Below, one piece after another: positions 22,849 through 35,935 of a stretch of DNA of 64,000 bases. The first letter of the stretch is position 1. Every line of letters begins with the position of its first letter. Location: the NCBI RefSeq assembly GCF_964355755.1, contig NC_092678.1:4560922-4624921 (forward strand), in the 5' to 3' direction. This DNA is from Antedon mediterranea. Lineage: Eukaryota > Echinodermata > Crinoidea > Comatulida > Antedonidae. Under the pieces are notes generated by a model. That model was not told where the DNA came from. It made no database searches and saw nothing but the letters and a program-made list of their open reading frames with translations. Position numbers and translations under genes: made by a program.

Positions 22849-24992
22849 CCCAGTAGGCCTATTATAAATAAATATTTAATTCATCCATTTTAATATTCTG
22901 CCTAAAATTAAAATTGGACAAGATAAAGAAAAGAAGGACCAGCAGCAGGAGACAGAGTTTAGGATCAATCCCAGAGTTATATTATTTTAATTATTATTAT
23001 TATCTGCGTGTCTGATTCATCTGTACATTGCATTTTAATTCACGGAGGAAATCGCATTTAATGACAAAGATGATGGAGCATTAGGTGAGAGAAGATGATG
23101 AGGTTCTAGTGATCCATTCACTTCACACATTGCTGCTGTCATTGCTTCCAAGCGAACCTGTCACCTCAGGTTTTTATCTGTACTATTTTTGATATGAATT
23201 AGTACCCGTGGATCATTATATAGCACACAAGTTATTACAATTATAACTACAATGTATATTTTACCTTTTAATTTGGCAACCATTTTGAAAAAGGATACAA
23301 AATCAATCATTCTCCCCAAAAAATAATTTTAAAGTTTTACTGTACTTTACCTTTGAAATATAATGGCTATACATTTTTAAATAGTCAAGCCACAGATCAC
23401 ATTGGAGGAGATAGAAATTTGAATATAATAAATGGATTATTTGTTTTTATACAGTAGGAAATCATACTTTTCTCATTCGTTCCATTCGTTGTAAAAATAA
23501 CAATAATCTTTTCTATTTTGTTTTATTGCTACAAAGTTCTTTACAGTCCTTGATTATGGTCTAATGAATTTTCAACAGGTTCAATAGGAATGTACTCTCA
23601 AAATTGTAAAATGTCACATAATTTGTCAAAAAATCCCAAAATATTGATAAAAGGTGTCCCTTTGTGCCCTTTGTATACCTCCATGGTAGCTTGACTTCCG
23701 TAGGTGTTTTTTGTTTGAGGTGCAGTAAACCACAATATCTTTTCCAGACAGAACCCCATCAAGGTAAACAATGTATTTACAGTTGAGGTACTTGGGTATT
23801 TTTTCCTTAAATTTCACTTGTATTATATTGCAGGAAGAGAATTTTTATGAAAGAAAACTATTGCTTATTTGTTCTAAAGATGATTTTTTTTAAAGCTAAA
23901 TAAAAGAGCAATTCTTGTCGATCTCTGTTTTAAAAATTGAGCGTTTCATTACTACTGTACTATCATTTTAGTGCTTGATGGTGTATTGGTGCCATCTTTG
24001 TTTAAAGATATCGTTAATAGTAATAGATAATGACATCTGATCTCATTACCATATAGTTTTAATTAATGTTATACAATTACAAGTAGTCTGCAACCAATGG
24101 TATCATGATTCATTTTATATACTACCCATATATTTTCACATACCTGTACTGTAGTACTACTTAGTGTAATGTTGATCATCAGATTCCTTTAAAACATTTT
24201 CTGTGAACACAAAAGCTATATTAAACCCTGATATTTTCAGGTACTTTCAGCCTTGTAAAAGTGTATTAACCTTTCAAAGTTCATAATAAACTAAAATATC
24301 CGCATTTTATCTGCTGTATCACATGAGTGGTTTTCAACCATCCATTTTATATTCAACTAATAATCATTAAATCATGAAAAGAAATAATTCCTGCTTGTAC
24401 ATTAGCATGGAATAATTCCTGCTTGTACATTTAGGTAGTTTAGTGGTTAATTTTCATTTCAGCATACAGTGTTACACTGTGTATAAACCTTGAAATTTTG
24501 TCAAGCAAAAGCACACACTTTACCATTTTTTTGTGTAGATTTTAGTACAATTTACAATTTTGTTCTTGGAATTATAAATAAAGCATTCCAATTTTATTTA
24601 AAACATTTTATTTTACTATTTCATGTTTACACTACAGTATAATATTTATGATAAATATAAAAAAACCACCCTAAAATGATTTTATTTTAGAAAAATGCAT
24701 ATTTAATTACTTTGGTCTATATTGCAGTTTGCATTTAAATTTTGTTTAGAAAACTGAAATTTAATATGATTTAATAGTTAGAACTACAATTTGCTATGTG
24801 GTATCTGTGAGTCAGTCATCGTCAGCGTTCCACCATGTTGCTTTGTACAGTAGTATGCGGCCAGCTGCATTGTGTAATCAAATACGTTGTAAACCTGCTG
24901 TTATGTGATGCGTTGTGTCACACTCCTTCTAGAGCAACCATTGGTTTAAGGAGTTGAGGTATTGTTGCTGCCAATCATAAGGTTATCAGATC
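22849..24992. other. Gene-free interval
   Basis: AT-rich, with no supported gene. A minus-strand frame at 23626-23817 (63 codons) has fairly natural composition but no recognised domain, splice partners or start context. A 28-bp direct duplication (AATAATTCCTGCTTGTACAT) lies at 24383-24433. Confidence 0.4.
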
Positions 24993-25202
24993 ATTTATCA
25001 AAATGGTTTTCATATCAAAATTTAATCAAGAGTTTATCAAAATGTCATCAACAGTTTATCAAAATTTCATCAAGAGTTTATCAAAATTTCATCAAGAATT
25101 TCATGAGTTTATCAAAATTTCATCAAGAGTTTATCAAAATTTCAAGAGTTTATCAAAATGTCATCAAGAGTTTATCAAAATTTCATCAAGCTCTTTATCA
25201 AT
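24993..25202. repeat. 22-bp minisatellite
   Basis: About nine imperfect tandem copies of a unit reading AGTTTATCAAAATTTCATCA plus AG. The unit is not a multiple of three, and the open frames across it are by-products of the repeat. Confidence 0.85.
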
Positions 25203-26216
25203 AACCAGCATTGTCTATTTTTCAATGGTCAATTCTTCAATTGGTCTTGTCGGTACTTTGATGTACAGTTTCAACATAAGGTCAGGTAAATATTAGGAGT
25301 TTATTTACTGTGAAATTTACAAGATAAATCCACTCAAGCAGAAAATACTGTGTTTACCTGTACTTATAAATAGTCAACAATTCATATTTTTAATTTGTTT
25401 TAAAATTAGGAAGTTTTGATCATCTTTTCCCAAATGATCTATAACATTAGCGTTACATACACACAAGTACAAATCATGGAGAAATTTTTGTCCATCTTTT
25501 GAATCATTCTAACATCAATGAATAAAAACCTAAATGACATCACTCTAATGGTATAGTATCTCCTGTATCTATATTTAATTGCTGACTCATCATCTTAAAA
25601 GATGTTTTAAAGTCTTTATTTATTACTGCTCTTGTCAAGTTGTGACAAATTGAGCTATCATGTTTATTTTCAACATCAACCATTTACTGTGACCTCGTTT
25701 GGCAGTGTTCATCATCAATTTTCAGATTGGGGAGTTAGTTTTCTTTTCTGTGTGCTGTTTTGTCCCTAATCCCATCTCTATCTTAACCAGAGTGTACAGT
25801 AACAGTTCTAACTTCTACTCTTGAGTACTGTTGTGCTGACAAATATCACAATAATTGGATGAGAGTACAAAATGGCAACCGGCAAATACTCAGAGATTCT
25901 TTTTCTATAAAATGTTGTTAAATTCCAGAAACAAAAGGGTATACCTCAATGACTTCTGTTGACACTACCACTAGTCATAGCATTGGAATGTAGGTTAAAG
26001 TACATACTGGTTACTCTGTACCTATGTTTAACAACAGCTTGCTTGTCTTTCATTTACAGTATCATATCATCTAGCAATTGAAACAATATTTTGTCAGAAA
26101 AGACTGAAACAATGTTTCAATTCTATCCAATTAAAATTCAAACTATTGTATATGAATCTGTCTGGCATTTTCTCATCTAAGTCCACCCAGCTTTCAATTT
26201 ACACCATCTACTGTAT
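25203..26216. other. Nothing recognised
   Basis: AT-rich interval between the minisatellite and the 4.5 kb transposon, with no convincing ORF or repeat. Confidence 0.4.
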
Positions 26217-26374
26217 TAGAGCAGGAGCCCAGAGGGGTCAACCTAGCTGGAAAGTTAACCAATTTCTATGCATGTGGCAATTATCTACGTACATATCAAT
26301 GTATGGAAATGACAGTCTGGCGCGTTTCTTTTGGTGGGTGTGGCTAGGAGGGACATTGTAAAGGGTAAAAAAAA

Positions 26375-27420
26375 TGAGCTAGATCAGCTGAAAAGTTAAC
26401 CCCATGAAATATTTTGCAAATAGTTTGACATAGAGTGAAATATAAGGAATGGCCATTGCCAGACGATTTTAGTGGTGGGGGGTGCCTGCCAGACCCCTAT
26501 TTCTGGGGGGTCAAAAATGAGCTAGATCAGCTTAAAAGTTAACCCTTTGAAACTGGTGGGAAAATGTTCAATAAACTCATAATTATCATGAATGACCATT
26601 GCCAGACATTTTCAGTGGTGGATTGTGCCCGCCAGACCCCGTCAAACACCCAACCCCCCAAAAATTGAGCTAGATCAGCTGAAAAGTTAACCCCATGAAA
26701 TATTTTGCAAATTGTTTGACATAGAGTGAAATATAATGAATGAATATCGCCAGACGATTTTAGTGGTGGGGGGTGCCTGCCAGACCCCCATTTCTGGGGG
26801 ACCAAAAATGAGCTAGATCGGCTTAAAAGTTAACCCTCTGAAACTGGTGGGAAAATGTTCAATAAACTCATAACTATCATGAATGACCATTGCCAGACAT
26901 TTTCAGTGGTGGATTGTGCCCGCCAGACCCCGTCAAACACCCCACCCCCAAAAAATTGAGCTAGATCAGCTGAAAAGTTAACCCCGTGAAATATTTTGCA
27001 AATTGTTTGACATAGAGTGAAATATAATGAATGGACATTGCCAGACGATTTTAGTGGTGGGGGTGCCTGCCAGACCCCATTTCTGTAGGGCCAAAAATGA
27101 GCTAGATCAGCTTAAAAGTTAACCCTCTAAAACTGGTGGGAGAATGTTCAATGTACTCATAACTATTATGAATGACCATTGCCAGACATTTTCAGTGGTG
27201 TATTGTGCCCGCCAGACCCCGTCAAACACCCCCACTCCCAAAAATGAGCTAGATCAGCTGAAAAGCTAACCTTTTAAAACATGCTGTAAAATGTTCAGCA
27301 TGATCCCTAGTATAATAAATGACCATTTAAAGTGGTGGGTTGTGTCCGCCAGACACCCATTAAACACCCATTAAACACCCACCCACCCCTCCCCCCCCCC
27401 CCCCCCCCCAAAAAATGAAC
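26375..27420 (+). repeat. Left-arm ~145-bp tandem repeats of the transposon
   Basis: Successive GAGCTAGATCAG starts fall near 26377, 26520, 26667, 26810, 26957, 27098 and 27246, so adjacent units are about 145 bp and alternate A/B types, a 290-bp higher-order period. Units next to the core are more diverged. Confidence 0.8.
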
Positions 27421-27970
27421 TAGATCAACTCAAAACCTAAACTTATAAAACAAAATATATGGAGCAATTAAGTACACTAAAAAACAGCATGAATGACTAA
27501 AATGAGAACTACATCAAATATCAAACACCCGACATTTTAGCATATGATACTTTATATAGTACCTTATTCTATCTACAGTAGTTTTCATTAGTTACAACAA
27601 AAAACAGTCTTATTTAATAAGCTATGACTTTAGTCTTGGCCAGTTTCCTTGGCAATAGCCATAGTCTGGATCATTTTCTCTCTCTAACCACATCATTGTT
27701 TGTTGGGGATTTTGATATAGGATCCATGTAGCAAATGCACTGAACTGGTAAATGATTATTGATATACTTGCTCATGAATCCGGCATGTAGGGGTGTATCT
27801 CCATCATTCAGTTTCCAACCCAATACATATCCAATGCCTTCAGTGGTATTTGGTATTCCATTGGTTTGTCAGTGATTGTACTACATTCTCTAACATTTGT
27901 AGTTGATGTGGCATTGGAACTTATAAACAAAGCTTTATTTATACCTATCCTAAAAGGTGGTATTTCTCTT

Positions 27971-29445
27971 TCAACTCCAACAAATTTCCGCCTGTTTACC
28001 ATCCCGAAATTCAATAGTATTCCTATTGAGCAGTTGGTCGTCATGCAATATATTCTGATATGTATGTCCAACTGTAGCGTGTAGAGTTTCTTTACCATCA
28101 AGTGTTTCTACATTTGTATCATTATTCTCCCATACACATGCAGTTGCCAAGGTTGGGTCAAGCCGGATACCATCTGGGGCGTCGCGTTCATCATCTTGAA
28201 CTGAATAAGCAAACTCAGTCTCAAGGCCTTTGCTTTCACTACTAATACAATGTCAAAATTTGCATAGCCAGTTTTGATCCTGTCAGAGATGTAAAACATA
28301 AACCAACGACAGTGTGTTTCCATGGTTTCACAGTTCCACGAGATACATTATAGATGGCATCAGATGCAATGGAAATAACCTTTCTATCAAACTTGTCTTT
28401 GTCTGCATCATTGGCATTTTGGTCGATGCCACCAAGAAGACTCCTAAAGAATAATTCTAACTGTGATGGTATCTTGGCAGCACACTCTTTTAAGTTTTGA
28501 ACTGTAGCAGGTCTTTGTCTGTGGGAGCTGCATAATTATAGATCTAAGATGAAGAGCAGCCCATTTTATTTTATTATCCTGTACATATTGTTCAGAATTA
28601 TCATAAAGTCGAGCAGTGGCTTCTTCTCCTAGAAGAAGTGATCTATAAATGAAGTTACCTCTTCGTCTGTCTGCAGGTTTTACTTTGATTTCATCTTAAA
28701 ATTTTTATTGAATTTTCTTTGTAAGATTTTGGGACGAATATGAGTTGATATCAGTTTGATTTCCTCCATTATTGACAAATTCGATTTTGTAAAAGCTTAG
28801 CAAATCAGAGACAAGTATAGCTCGTTGTTTTCCCAATACTTAATAATAATTCAATATGTTTCAGTAGGGATGAAAATGCCCTTTTGTGACTTCCATAAGA
28901 TGTGTTACTTCAATAAGATGAATGCTCTTCTGTTGAACCATCATGTTTATCAGTTTCTAGAAGAACCGAACTCGGCAGATCAACGCCACACCGAATTAGA
29001 CTATTGATACGTTGGTTTTTTGAAAATTTTACCCGCTGGGAAAGTGACTTGCACCCAGAAACAGTTGCTATCTTAAGCCTTTTCTCTTCTTTCTCATTTT
29101 TTCGGCCTTTTCCACAAAATATGCAAGTTCCCTTTAACATGCCACACTCATCTGATTTCTGAAGGACACTACTTTGTTGTGTTTCACGGCAGTGTAATAC
29201 CTATGACATAAAGGGTGATAGCTGATTGAATTTTTAGGTTGTTTCATAAGAAAAACCTTGTTTGTTGTATCAGCATGTTTGTCAGACTTCATTTTCTTAC
29301 GTAGGCCTAATGCAGCAGCATTCTTTACAGTTGACCATATCATTTCACTGAACGCTCTTAACATACAATCGTTGTCCGCCGTTACCGTTTGGCAGATGTA
29401 GCACTTTGAAATATGATGTAGCCTACCACTCTCTATCATAATCAA
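27971..29445 (-). pseudogene. Decayed transposon-encoded protein
   Basis: Minus-strand fragments occur in a consistent order. 29134-29445 has CYICQ and YHPLCHRYY, a zinc-finger-like Cys/His pattern. 28910-29185 (shifted frame) has SDECGMLKGTCIFCGKGRK. 28242-28496 has QLELFFRSLLGGID, then ASDAIYNVSRGTVKPWKH. 27971-28138 has WENNDTNVETLDGKETLHAT. Frameshifts and stops separate them, so it is not functional. Motif order and wording recall large uncharacterised Cys-rich proteins that are multiplied in cnidarian, mollusc and echinoderm genomes and suspected to be transposon-derived. This is recalled family knowledge, not a search result. Its place between the inverted ends suggests it was the element's own protein. 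Confidence 0.55.
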
Positions 29446-29779
29446 AATGCATTTAATAAAATAAGCCTTTGTTTTGAAATGTTGATGATAATCAACAACA
29501 TTATTCTCTAGGGAACCATTATAGAAGATAAGTCAGTTTCTAAATATGTCCTTTAACTGCATAAACCAATTGACTAATTGATTTACTTTTTTCCGCACCA
29601 CAAAAAGACAAAGAAGTCTTACCTACCTATTTTACACTATGTTGAACTTATACCATAGTGGCACATTTGTGAAGTAGGCCTAGGTAAGGGGTTGGATGGA
29701 TGGGGTGGTTCTATAATGAGCAAATAAAAATGTCTGGTAATGACAATTCATATCCTTGACAGTATACTACACATTTTCC

Positions 29780-30560
29780 CACCAGTTTTACAGTGGTTAA
29801 CCCTTGGCCTAATCTGGGTCATTTTTGGGGGTTGGGTGTTTGAGGGGGCCTGGTGGACACAACCCACCACTTAAAATGTCTGGCAATGGTCATTTATTAT
29901 ACTAGGGATCATGCTGAACATTCTACAGCATGTTTTAAAAGGTTAGCTTTTCAGCTGATCTAGCTCATTTTTGGGAGTGGGGGTGTTTGACGGGGTCTGG
30001 CGGGCACAATCCACCACTGAAAATGTCTGGCAATGGTCATTCATAATAGTTATGAGTACATTGAACATTTTCCCACCAGTTTTAGAGGGTTAACTTTTAA
30101 GCTGATCTAGTTCATTTTTGGCCCTCCAGAAATGGGGGTCTGGCAGGCACCCCCCACCACTAAAATCGTCTGGCAATGTCCATTCATTATATTTCACTGT
30201 ATGTCAAACAATTTGCAAAATATTTCATGGGGTTAACTTTTCAGCTGATCTAGCTCAATTTTTTGTGGGTGGGGTGTTTGACGGTGTCTGCCGGGCACAA
30301 TCCACCACTGAAAATGTCTGGCAATGGTCATTCATGATAGTTATGAGTTTATTGAACATTTTCCCACCAGTTTTAGAGGGTTAACTTTTAAGCTGATCTA
30401 GCTCATTTTTGGCCCTCCAGAAATGGGGGTCTGGCAGGCACCCCCCACCACTAAAATCGTCTGGCAATAGCCATTCCTTATATTTCACTCTATGTCAAAC
30501 AATTTGCAAAATATTTCATGAGGTTAACTTTTCAGCTGATCTAGCTCATTTTTTTTTACC
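29780..30560 (-). repeat. Right-arm ~145-bp tandem repeats of the transposon
   Basis: Inverted counterparts of the left-arm units, again alternating A/B types. They meet the unique terminal segment (about 30560-30705) that matches 26219-26370 in reverse. Confidence 0.8.
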
Positions 30561-30707
30561 CTTTACAGTGTCCCTCCTAGCCACACCCACCAAAAGAAAC
30601 GCGCCAGACTGTCATTTCCATAAATTGATATGTACGTAGATAATTGCCACATGCATAGAAATTGGTTAACTTTCCAGCTAGGTTGACCCCTCTGGGCTCC
30701 TGGTCTA

Positions 30708-33111
30708 TATCTCCACTTTTATTTTATGAAAGGTTTTGACTAGATATTGAATTGTGAGGAGTTTGACTTGATTGAAAACTAGAGCATAAACAAAAATGAA
30801 TTACTGGAACCTAGCTGCTAGTCGGAAGTTCATTAACGTACTGTACAGTAATACGGATAATGCACTGAGTACACTAATTAACAGGACTGTCACTAAAGTG
30901 TTCTTATTTACAAACTAACACTCAGTGTGTGTCTTTTATCCTGTGTACCTGAAGTACACACACTACTTTCAAGTGTTGCAGTAGTATACAGTGTACAAGT
31001 TAGCAAAATATTGTCATAGCAATGGTTTACACCACTGACTGGACTGAGTGCTGATCGTCATAGCCTTGCTACAGTGTTTATTTCAATCAAGCTACAGTAA
31101 TTGTTTGCATATTTTATGAAGATCATTATGTGCAATATTCCCAAAGGAAATTGTAACAAGTTAATTTACCAGATATTGCAATAATTCAACTGTAATTTCC
31201 AGTGGCTTCTCACTCTACTTGTTTTGACGTTATAAATTATATTTTAGGATGGACTATTTATTGTTGAACCACAATTCTAAGGTAGTTCATTTAGATTTAG
31301 ACCTGAAACTCAAACAAACCATACTATTTTTTAGCAAAAGGTCTCAAATTCTTTTTTACAATTAAAAACACATCCAGAATTTCAGATGTTCCAGAAAACA
31401 GTCATCTAGTTTTGCCACATTGGGAGGGAATTTAATTATTCTGTTCGCTTTTTTTTCATTTTGTATTGAAATTATAATTTGGTATTTTCTATTACCTTGC
31501 AATTTAATGCATGATTTATGTTTTAGAATTCAAAGGTGATTTATAAATAAATTTAAGGCGAGAAGAAAAATTCAAATAACATTTTGCACAGAGCAGAAAT
31601 TCATTTCATGCCTTTCTGTGGACAATTGACAGGTTAAATTTCTAATGATTCAGTGATAGAGTTATTGTTCACTATCCATGCATGTAATAGATAATCCGTT
31701 ATAAATTAATACATTTAACACGGATATCATCAACAATACAGCCAACAATAACCTACTATAATAACCAGTATTCAACGTAAATATCCGTGAAATTCAAAGT
31801 GGTATTGTTTGATTTTCGCAAAAATAGGAAAGATGTGTCGGTGTTTAATTTGTCTAAATTTTAAACAATATTAATACATGTATAAATATAGTTGCATACA
31901 GTACTCTTTCCTCTCTATCTTTTGTATAATTTATTTTTAAGATGCATACCCTTCCCTCACTATCGTCCAGAAAACTGGAAAACTGCATGCAAACATATTT
32001 GTTTGAAAACATTTTGTCCACAGTAGCTATTGGCAGCACTATTGCTTTCAATTTGCATTTCTACCGTATTATTTTTACCCAAAGATTTAACTTTTTTATT
32101 CATTTCATACGTTCATCTTTTTATTTCGGAATACCATGATTACATAATTAATATATCCATCAAAAGAAAGAAGCTTACCGTACAGTAATCTAAGAAATCA
32201 CTGTACATATTTATACAAACAGAAAAGAGAGTTGAGGTTGTACAGGATGTGCAAAATGTGATCAAATAGAGATAACAGAGAATAGAGAACATAAAAATTG
32301 GAATTTTAAATTATGAGAAGAAGGTTTTTAAAGAATATGAATTATATTATTATCTGTACAGTATTTAAGTATTAAACTTGCTCCAAATAATTAGAGAGAA
32401 GTCATGATTCAACGTTTTGATCTTATTTGATCATCATCATCATCATCAGGAATGAATGATGTAATAGAAGTTGATGTTTTTAGAGGTTGGTTAATTATCT
32501 CAGTATTATCTAAGTGCTCTATTTGACTTTTATACTGTATTCCACTTCACTAATATGTATTAAAAAAGAGTTAATAGTGTTCCTGATAGTAAAATTGCCG
32601 AAAGATATTTGAATACGTGAAGATCTTATCTTGAAGACTCTTTTCCTGTAGTTTTGCTTGCGAGGGCGTGTAGTAGACAGTGAAGCATTCACAAATCGTT
32701 ATCATTTCAACTGGAAACTTGTGAATTTACATTTATTATTTTAGGAAATTAATCATATTCATGATGTACGATATCTCCAGATTAGATATTGTAAAAATTA
32801 AATGTGAAATTGTTGATGTGTTAATAAACATTGAGCACTGAAATGTTCAAAATATTATTTTAAACTTATAAATAGACACTTGGGATTAATTGTTATTTCC
32901 TTTTTTGAAATGGTTCGACTATCTATTGCCGCACCTACTGTAGCACAGTGCAATGGTTCGACTGTCTTTCGCCGCATCTACTAATGGTACACTTACAGTG
33001 CATTGACTTTCACTGTTTGATTATTGTTCGAAGAATAGAAACTTTGTTATTGGAAGCAAAATAATTATATATTTCTCGTCGATCAATCAGTTTTTCCCTC
33101 AGGCATTAAGA
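30708..33111. other. Gene-free interval
   Basis: No supported gene. A short ATC microsatellite lies near 32430-32447. A 43-bp imperfect direct duplication (AATGGTTCGACTRTCT) lies at 32909-32994. Confidence 0.4.
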
Positions 33112-33327
33112 GAATGGGGTATTGCTAAACACCGCAAACCCCCGCAAACCTCCAAAAAAACATAGCAAACCCCATCGAACCAACATGAAAGTGATTGAAT
33201 CATGTAGTGTACAACCCACTGGGTATATCCATGTAAAAAAAAAATTAAATTTCTACTGTTAACAATTTATTTTTGGGGTAAAACATCATTTTTTGGTCAA
33301 AAATGATTGTTTAGCAATACCCCATTC
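33112..33327. mobile_element. 216-bp MITE with 20-bp inverted ends
   Basis: The left end GAATGGGGTATTGCTAAACA is the exact reverse complement of the right end. The interior contains CGCAAACCTCCAAAAAAACA and TTTTGGTCAAAAATGATTG. No clear target duplication, because a second copy abuts it. Confidence 0.75.
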
Positions 33328-33975
33328 GGGTATTGCTAAACACCGCAAACCCCCGCAAACCTCCAAAAAAACATAGCAAACCCCACCGAACCAACATAAA
33401 AGTGATTGAATCATGTAGTGTACAACCCACTGCTGGGTATATCAATGTAAAAAAAAAATTAAATTTCTACTGTTAACTTATTTTTGGGGTAAAACATCAT
33501 TTTTTGGTCAAAAATGATTGTTAAACCCCGCAAACCTCCAAAAAACCATAGCAAACCCCACCGAACCAACATTAAAGTGATTGAATAATGTAGTGTACGA
33601 CCCACTCGGTATATAAATATTAAATTTCTACTGTTAACTACTTTTTTGCGGATAAAACATAATTTTTTGGTTAAAAATTAGCAATCATTTTTGACCAAAA
33701 AATGATGTTTTACCCCAAAAATAAATAGTTAACAGTAGAAATTTAATATTTTTTTTACATGGATATACCCAGTGGGTTGTACACTACATGATTCAATCAC
33801 TTTTATGTTGGTTCGGTGGGGTTTGCTATATTTTTTTGGAGGTTTGCGGGGTTTAGCAATCATTTTTGACCAAAAAATGATGTTTTACCCCAAAAATAAA
33901 TTGTTAACAGTAGAAATTTAATTTTTTTTTTACATGGATATACCCAGTGGGTTGTACACTACATGATTCAATCAC
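33328..33975. repeat. Concatenated MITE copies in both orientations
   Basis: A second, direct copy (about 33328-33515) and a truncated third direct copy (about 33520-33685) follow. Two inverted copies (about 33688-33860 and 33861-33975) come next. The whole forms a larger palindrome centred near 33685. The terminal GGGGTATTG is lost at the internal junctions. Confidence 0.7.
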
Positions 33976-35026
33976 TTTCATTGGGTATATCAATATCAGA
34001 GAATGCACAGTTTTGTCATACTTTCTTATTTAAATATTTTGTGATGGATGACTATATCTTAGGCCAAATGTCCAAGATTATTGTTGACCATGTAGAAGAT
34101 TACCTGTTAGCATTACATAACCACACAAATCCTGTCAAAACCTCACTTATAAATCATCTTATACACTTTTATGACGTCAATATAGTCTCTCATTCCCATT
34201 TAAAACTAATATTATTTCCAATTACAACCAATACAGTTTAGTATAGTAAATCTCAAGGTGACTATCGTTACTAATAGATGATAAACTTTTATTTCATGTA
34301 GTGTATTATGCCAAGTTGCTTTTTTGTCAAATCATCCTATAGGCCGAGTTTGAACTGTTTGCTATATTAATTAATTTCGGCCTATTCTTCATAAAAAATG
34401 TCCAAACATTCAGTATTTTTTTATGTGAAGCAGAATATCTTTCTGACATGACAGTCAGGCGCTCATGTGAATGTCGTGTTGTTGATTTGGTCATAATTAT
34501 TGTGTTTTTCCTACAGTAGGGTTTCCGTAATTTTAGGCTAAATCATAGTTTTGCGCAGTTTGAATATATTTCCGTAGTATTATCTCAGATTTTCATAAAT
34601 TCATTGGGCATCATCAGTGGCTATTGCGGACGCTCCGTACTACTTGACCCTGCCATATTACATCGTATGTTTACTACGCCCACTTTAACCAGTGTACTCA
34701 ATTTTGCAATATTAAACCTGGTAGATTATCTGTCTCTGGTTGTCATTAATTTTGCTCATTCTCGTGGAAACATTTGATTCAATTAAATTATCCAAGAACA
34801 AGCTTTCACTGTTGCTGCTCTGTCAATGTCATTATGGACATATCATGATATTCAATTAAAGCTCATTGTGTTTTTGAAGAGAAAAATATCTTGTGGCAGT
34901 AATGACTAGGTATTACAGTATTATAAGATACTAACTAACAGTATCTACTACAGTACCTTTGTAGATGTAGAGTTGGCTACTGTTAGTATTTTGTTGGTTT
35001 ATCATGCTTCTATTCCCATTACAGTA
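33976..35026. other. Nothing recognised
   Basis: The open frame to 34241 begins inside the last MITE copy and has no recognisable domain. The rest is AT-rich. Confidence 0.35.
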
Positions 35027-35029
35027 TAA

Positions 35030-35214
35030 AGGGCCTTTCACACCTGTTCCGGCACGGTTCCGGTCCGGCGAATCGAACGCCAATGTTTCGTTTTAACGAC
35101 GCTCCACGCGGCCAAGCACCAATCGATATGCGCGTAGCCGCGTAAAAACGAAACATTGACGTTCGATTGGATTCGCCGGACCGGAACCGTGCCGGAGCAG
35201 GTGTGAAAGGCCCT
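35030..35214. mobile_element. 185-bp GC-rich MITE, PIF/Harbinger-like
   Basis: Ends AGGGCCTTTCACACCTG and its reverse complement, with near-complete hairpin potential (GTTCCGGCACGGTTCCGG pairs with the right half). TAA flanks both sides (35027-35029 and 35215-35217), a 3-bp TWA duplication typical of PIF/Harbinger. It contains CpG-rich sequence in an AT-rich setting. Confidence 0.75.
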
Positions 35215-35261
35215 TAAAAAGGACAAATCTATACTATTAGTACACAATTTCTATTGAAGAC

Positions 35262-35580
35262 AAATTATAATAATTTATATTGTAAAAAGAACAATCTTTT
35301 GAAATTGTTGGCTGCTACTGTACAATAGTGTAAAATACAATAATATTGCGAATAATAAATTATCATTACCGGTCTATTTTTGAAGAAGGTACACTTTTAT
35401 CTCAATTATGAAAGATCAGACAAATTGTAATTGCTCATTTATATTGTAAGAAGAATAATCTTTTGAAATGTACAATACAATTGACTAATATTTAAGAAAT
35501 TATCATTATTGTACCTGTACTATTTTTAAATTTTTTTATCTCAATTATGAAAGATCAAATAATATTTACCAAACTATTTT
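35262..35580. repeat. ~160-bp imperfect tandem duplication
   Basis: The series TTTATATTGTAARAAGAAYA, ATCTTTTGAAAT, TTATCATT and TTTTATCTCAATTATGAAAG occurs twice in the same order, near 35272-35417 and 35439-35555. Confidence 0.65.
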
Positions 35581-35639
35581 GGCATTACAATTACAGAGTG
35601 CATTATCCGGCAAATTCGGGCAATATGAGATGTTTGACA

Positions 35640-35935
35640 GTGGAACCGTAATCACGTAGCCATAACATCGGCAGGGGTTCGAGGCTCACTCACTCCATGG
35701 TTCTGGTGGTAGAACGAGTCTTCTCGGATAAGGACTATAAACCGTAGGTCCAGTGTACACAACTTGCTCGTGTGCACTTTAAAGAACCTAGTACATCTTT
35801 CGAGACGAGTAGGGGGTTACCCCGGTGTATTAGTACATCACAGCCACTGATCACCAACTGGGCCCTCTGGGAGATCAGGCTTTGATTGAAGAGGCCACCC
35901 AGTATAAAGATAAAAAAAAAACAAACAAACAAACA
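35640..35935 (+). mobile_element. tRNA-derived SINE (approximate ends)
   Basis: The head has a B-box-like GGGGTTCGAGGC. The body has GGATAAGGACTATAAACCG, GTCCAGTGTACAC and GTGCACTTTAAAGAACCTAG, resembling the conserved central domain shared by many invertebrate SINEs (GGATGAGACGTTAAACCG with GCACGTTAAAGAACC). The tail is A-rich, then (ACAA)n. The head and the 5' boundary are not exact. Family placement is from memory. Confidence 0.6.

Larger units (their letters stand above)
26219..30705. mobile_element. 4.5 kb DNA transposon with long repeat-built inverted ends
   Basis: Both ends read inward as GAGCAGGAGCCCAGAGGGGT (left; the right differs by one base, C for G at position 3) and continue as inverted repeats of about 1 kb. 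TA flanks each side, suggesting a TA target duplication. Each arm is mostly tandem repeats of about 145 bp starting GAGCTAGATCAGCT, alternating in two subtypes: one with TTTTAGTGGTGGGGGGTGCC, the other with CATTTTCAGTGGTGGATTGT. The left arm has about seven units (26375-27420), the right about six (29780-30560). The core holds a decayed minus-strand coding region. A long C run (about 27388-27409) sits at the inner left edge. Superfamily uncertain. Confidence 0.75.

Noticed and set aside
24962-25296. Two overlapping ORFs rich in FIKSLSKFHQ
   Set aside because: They are translations of the 22-bp minisatellite in different frames; the period is not a multiple of three.
26539-30639. ORFs beginning MVPQKWGSGRHPPPLKS or MALQKWGSGRHPPPLKS
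   Set aside because: Repeated frames across the ~145-bp repeat units of the transposon arms; their recurrence reflects the DNA repeat, not a protein.
33963-34241. 92-codon ORF after the MITE cluster
   Set aside because: Its start lies in MITE sequence; no domain, splice signals or conservation evidence.
35640-35700. Functional tRNA gene
   Set aside because: A B-box-like GGTTCGAGGC is present but no cloverleaf could be formed, and it is joined to a SINE-type body and A-rich tail.
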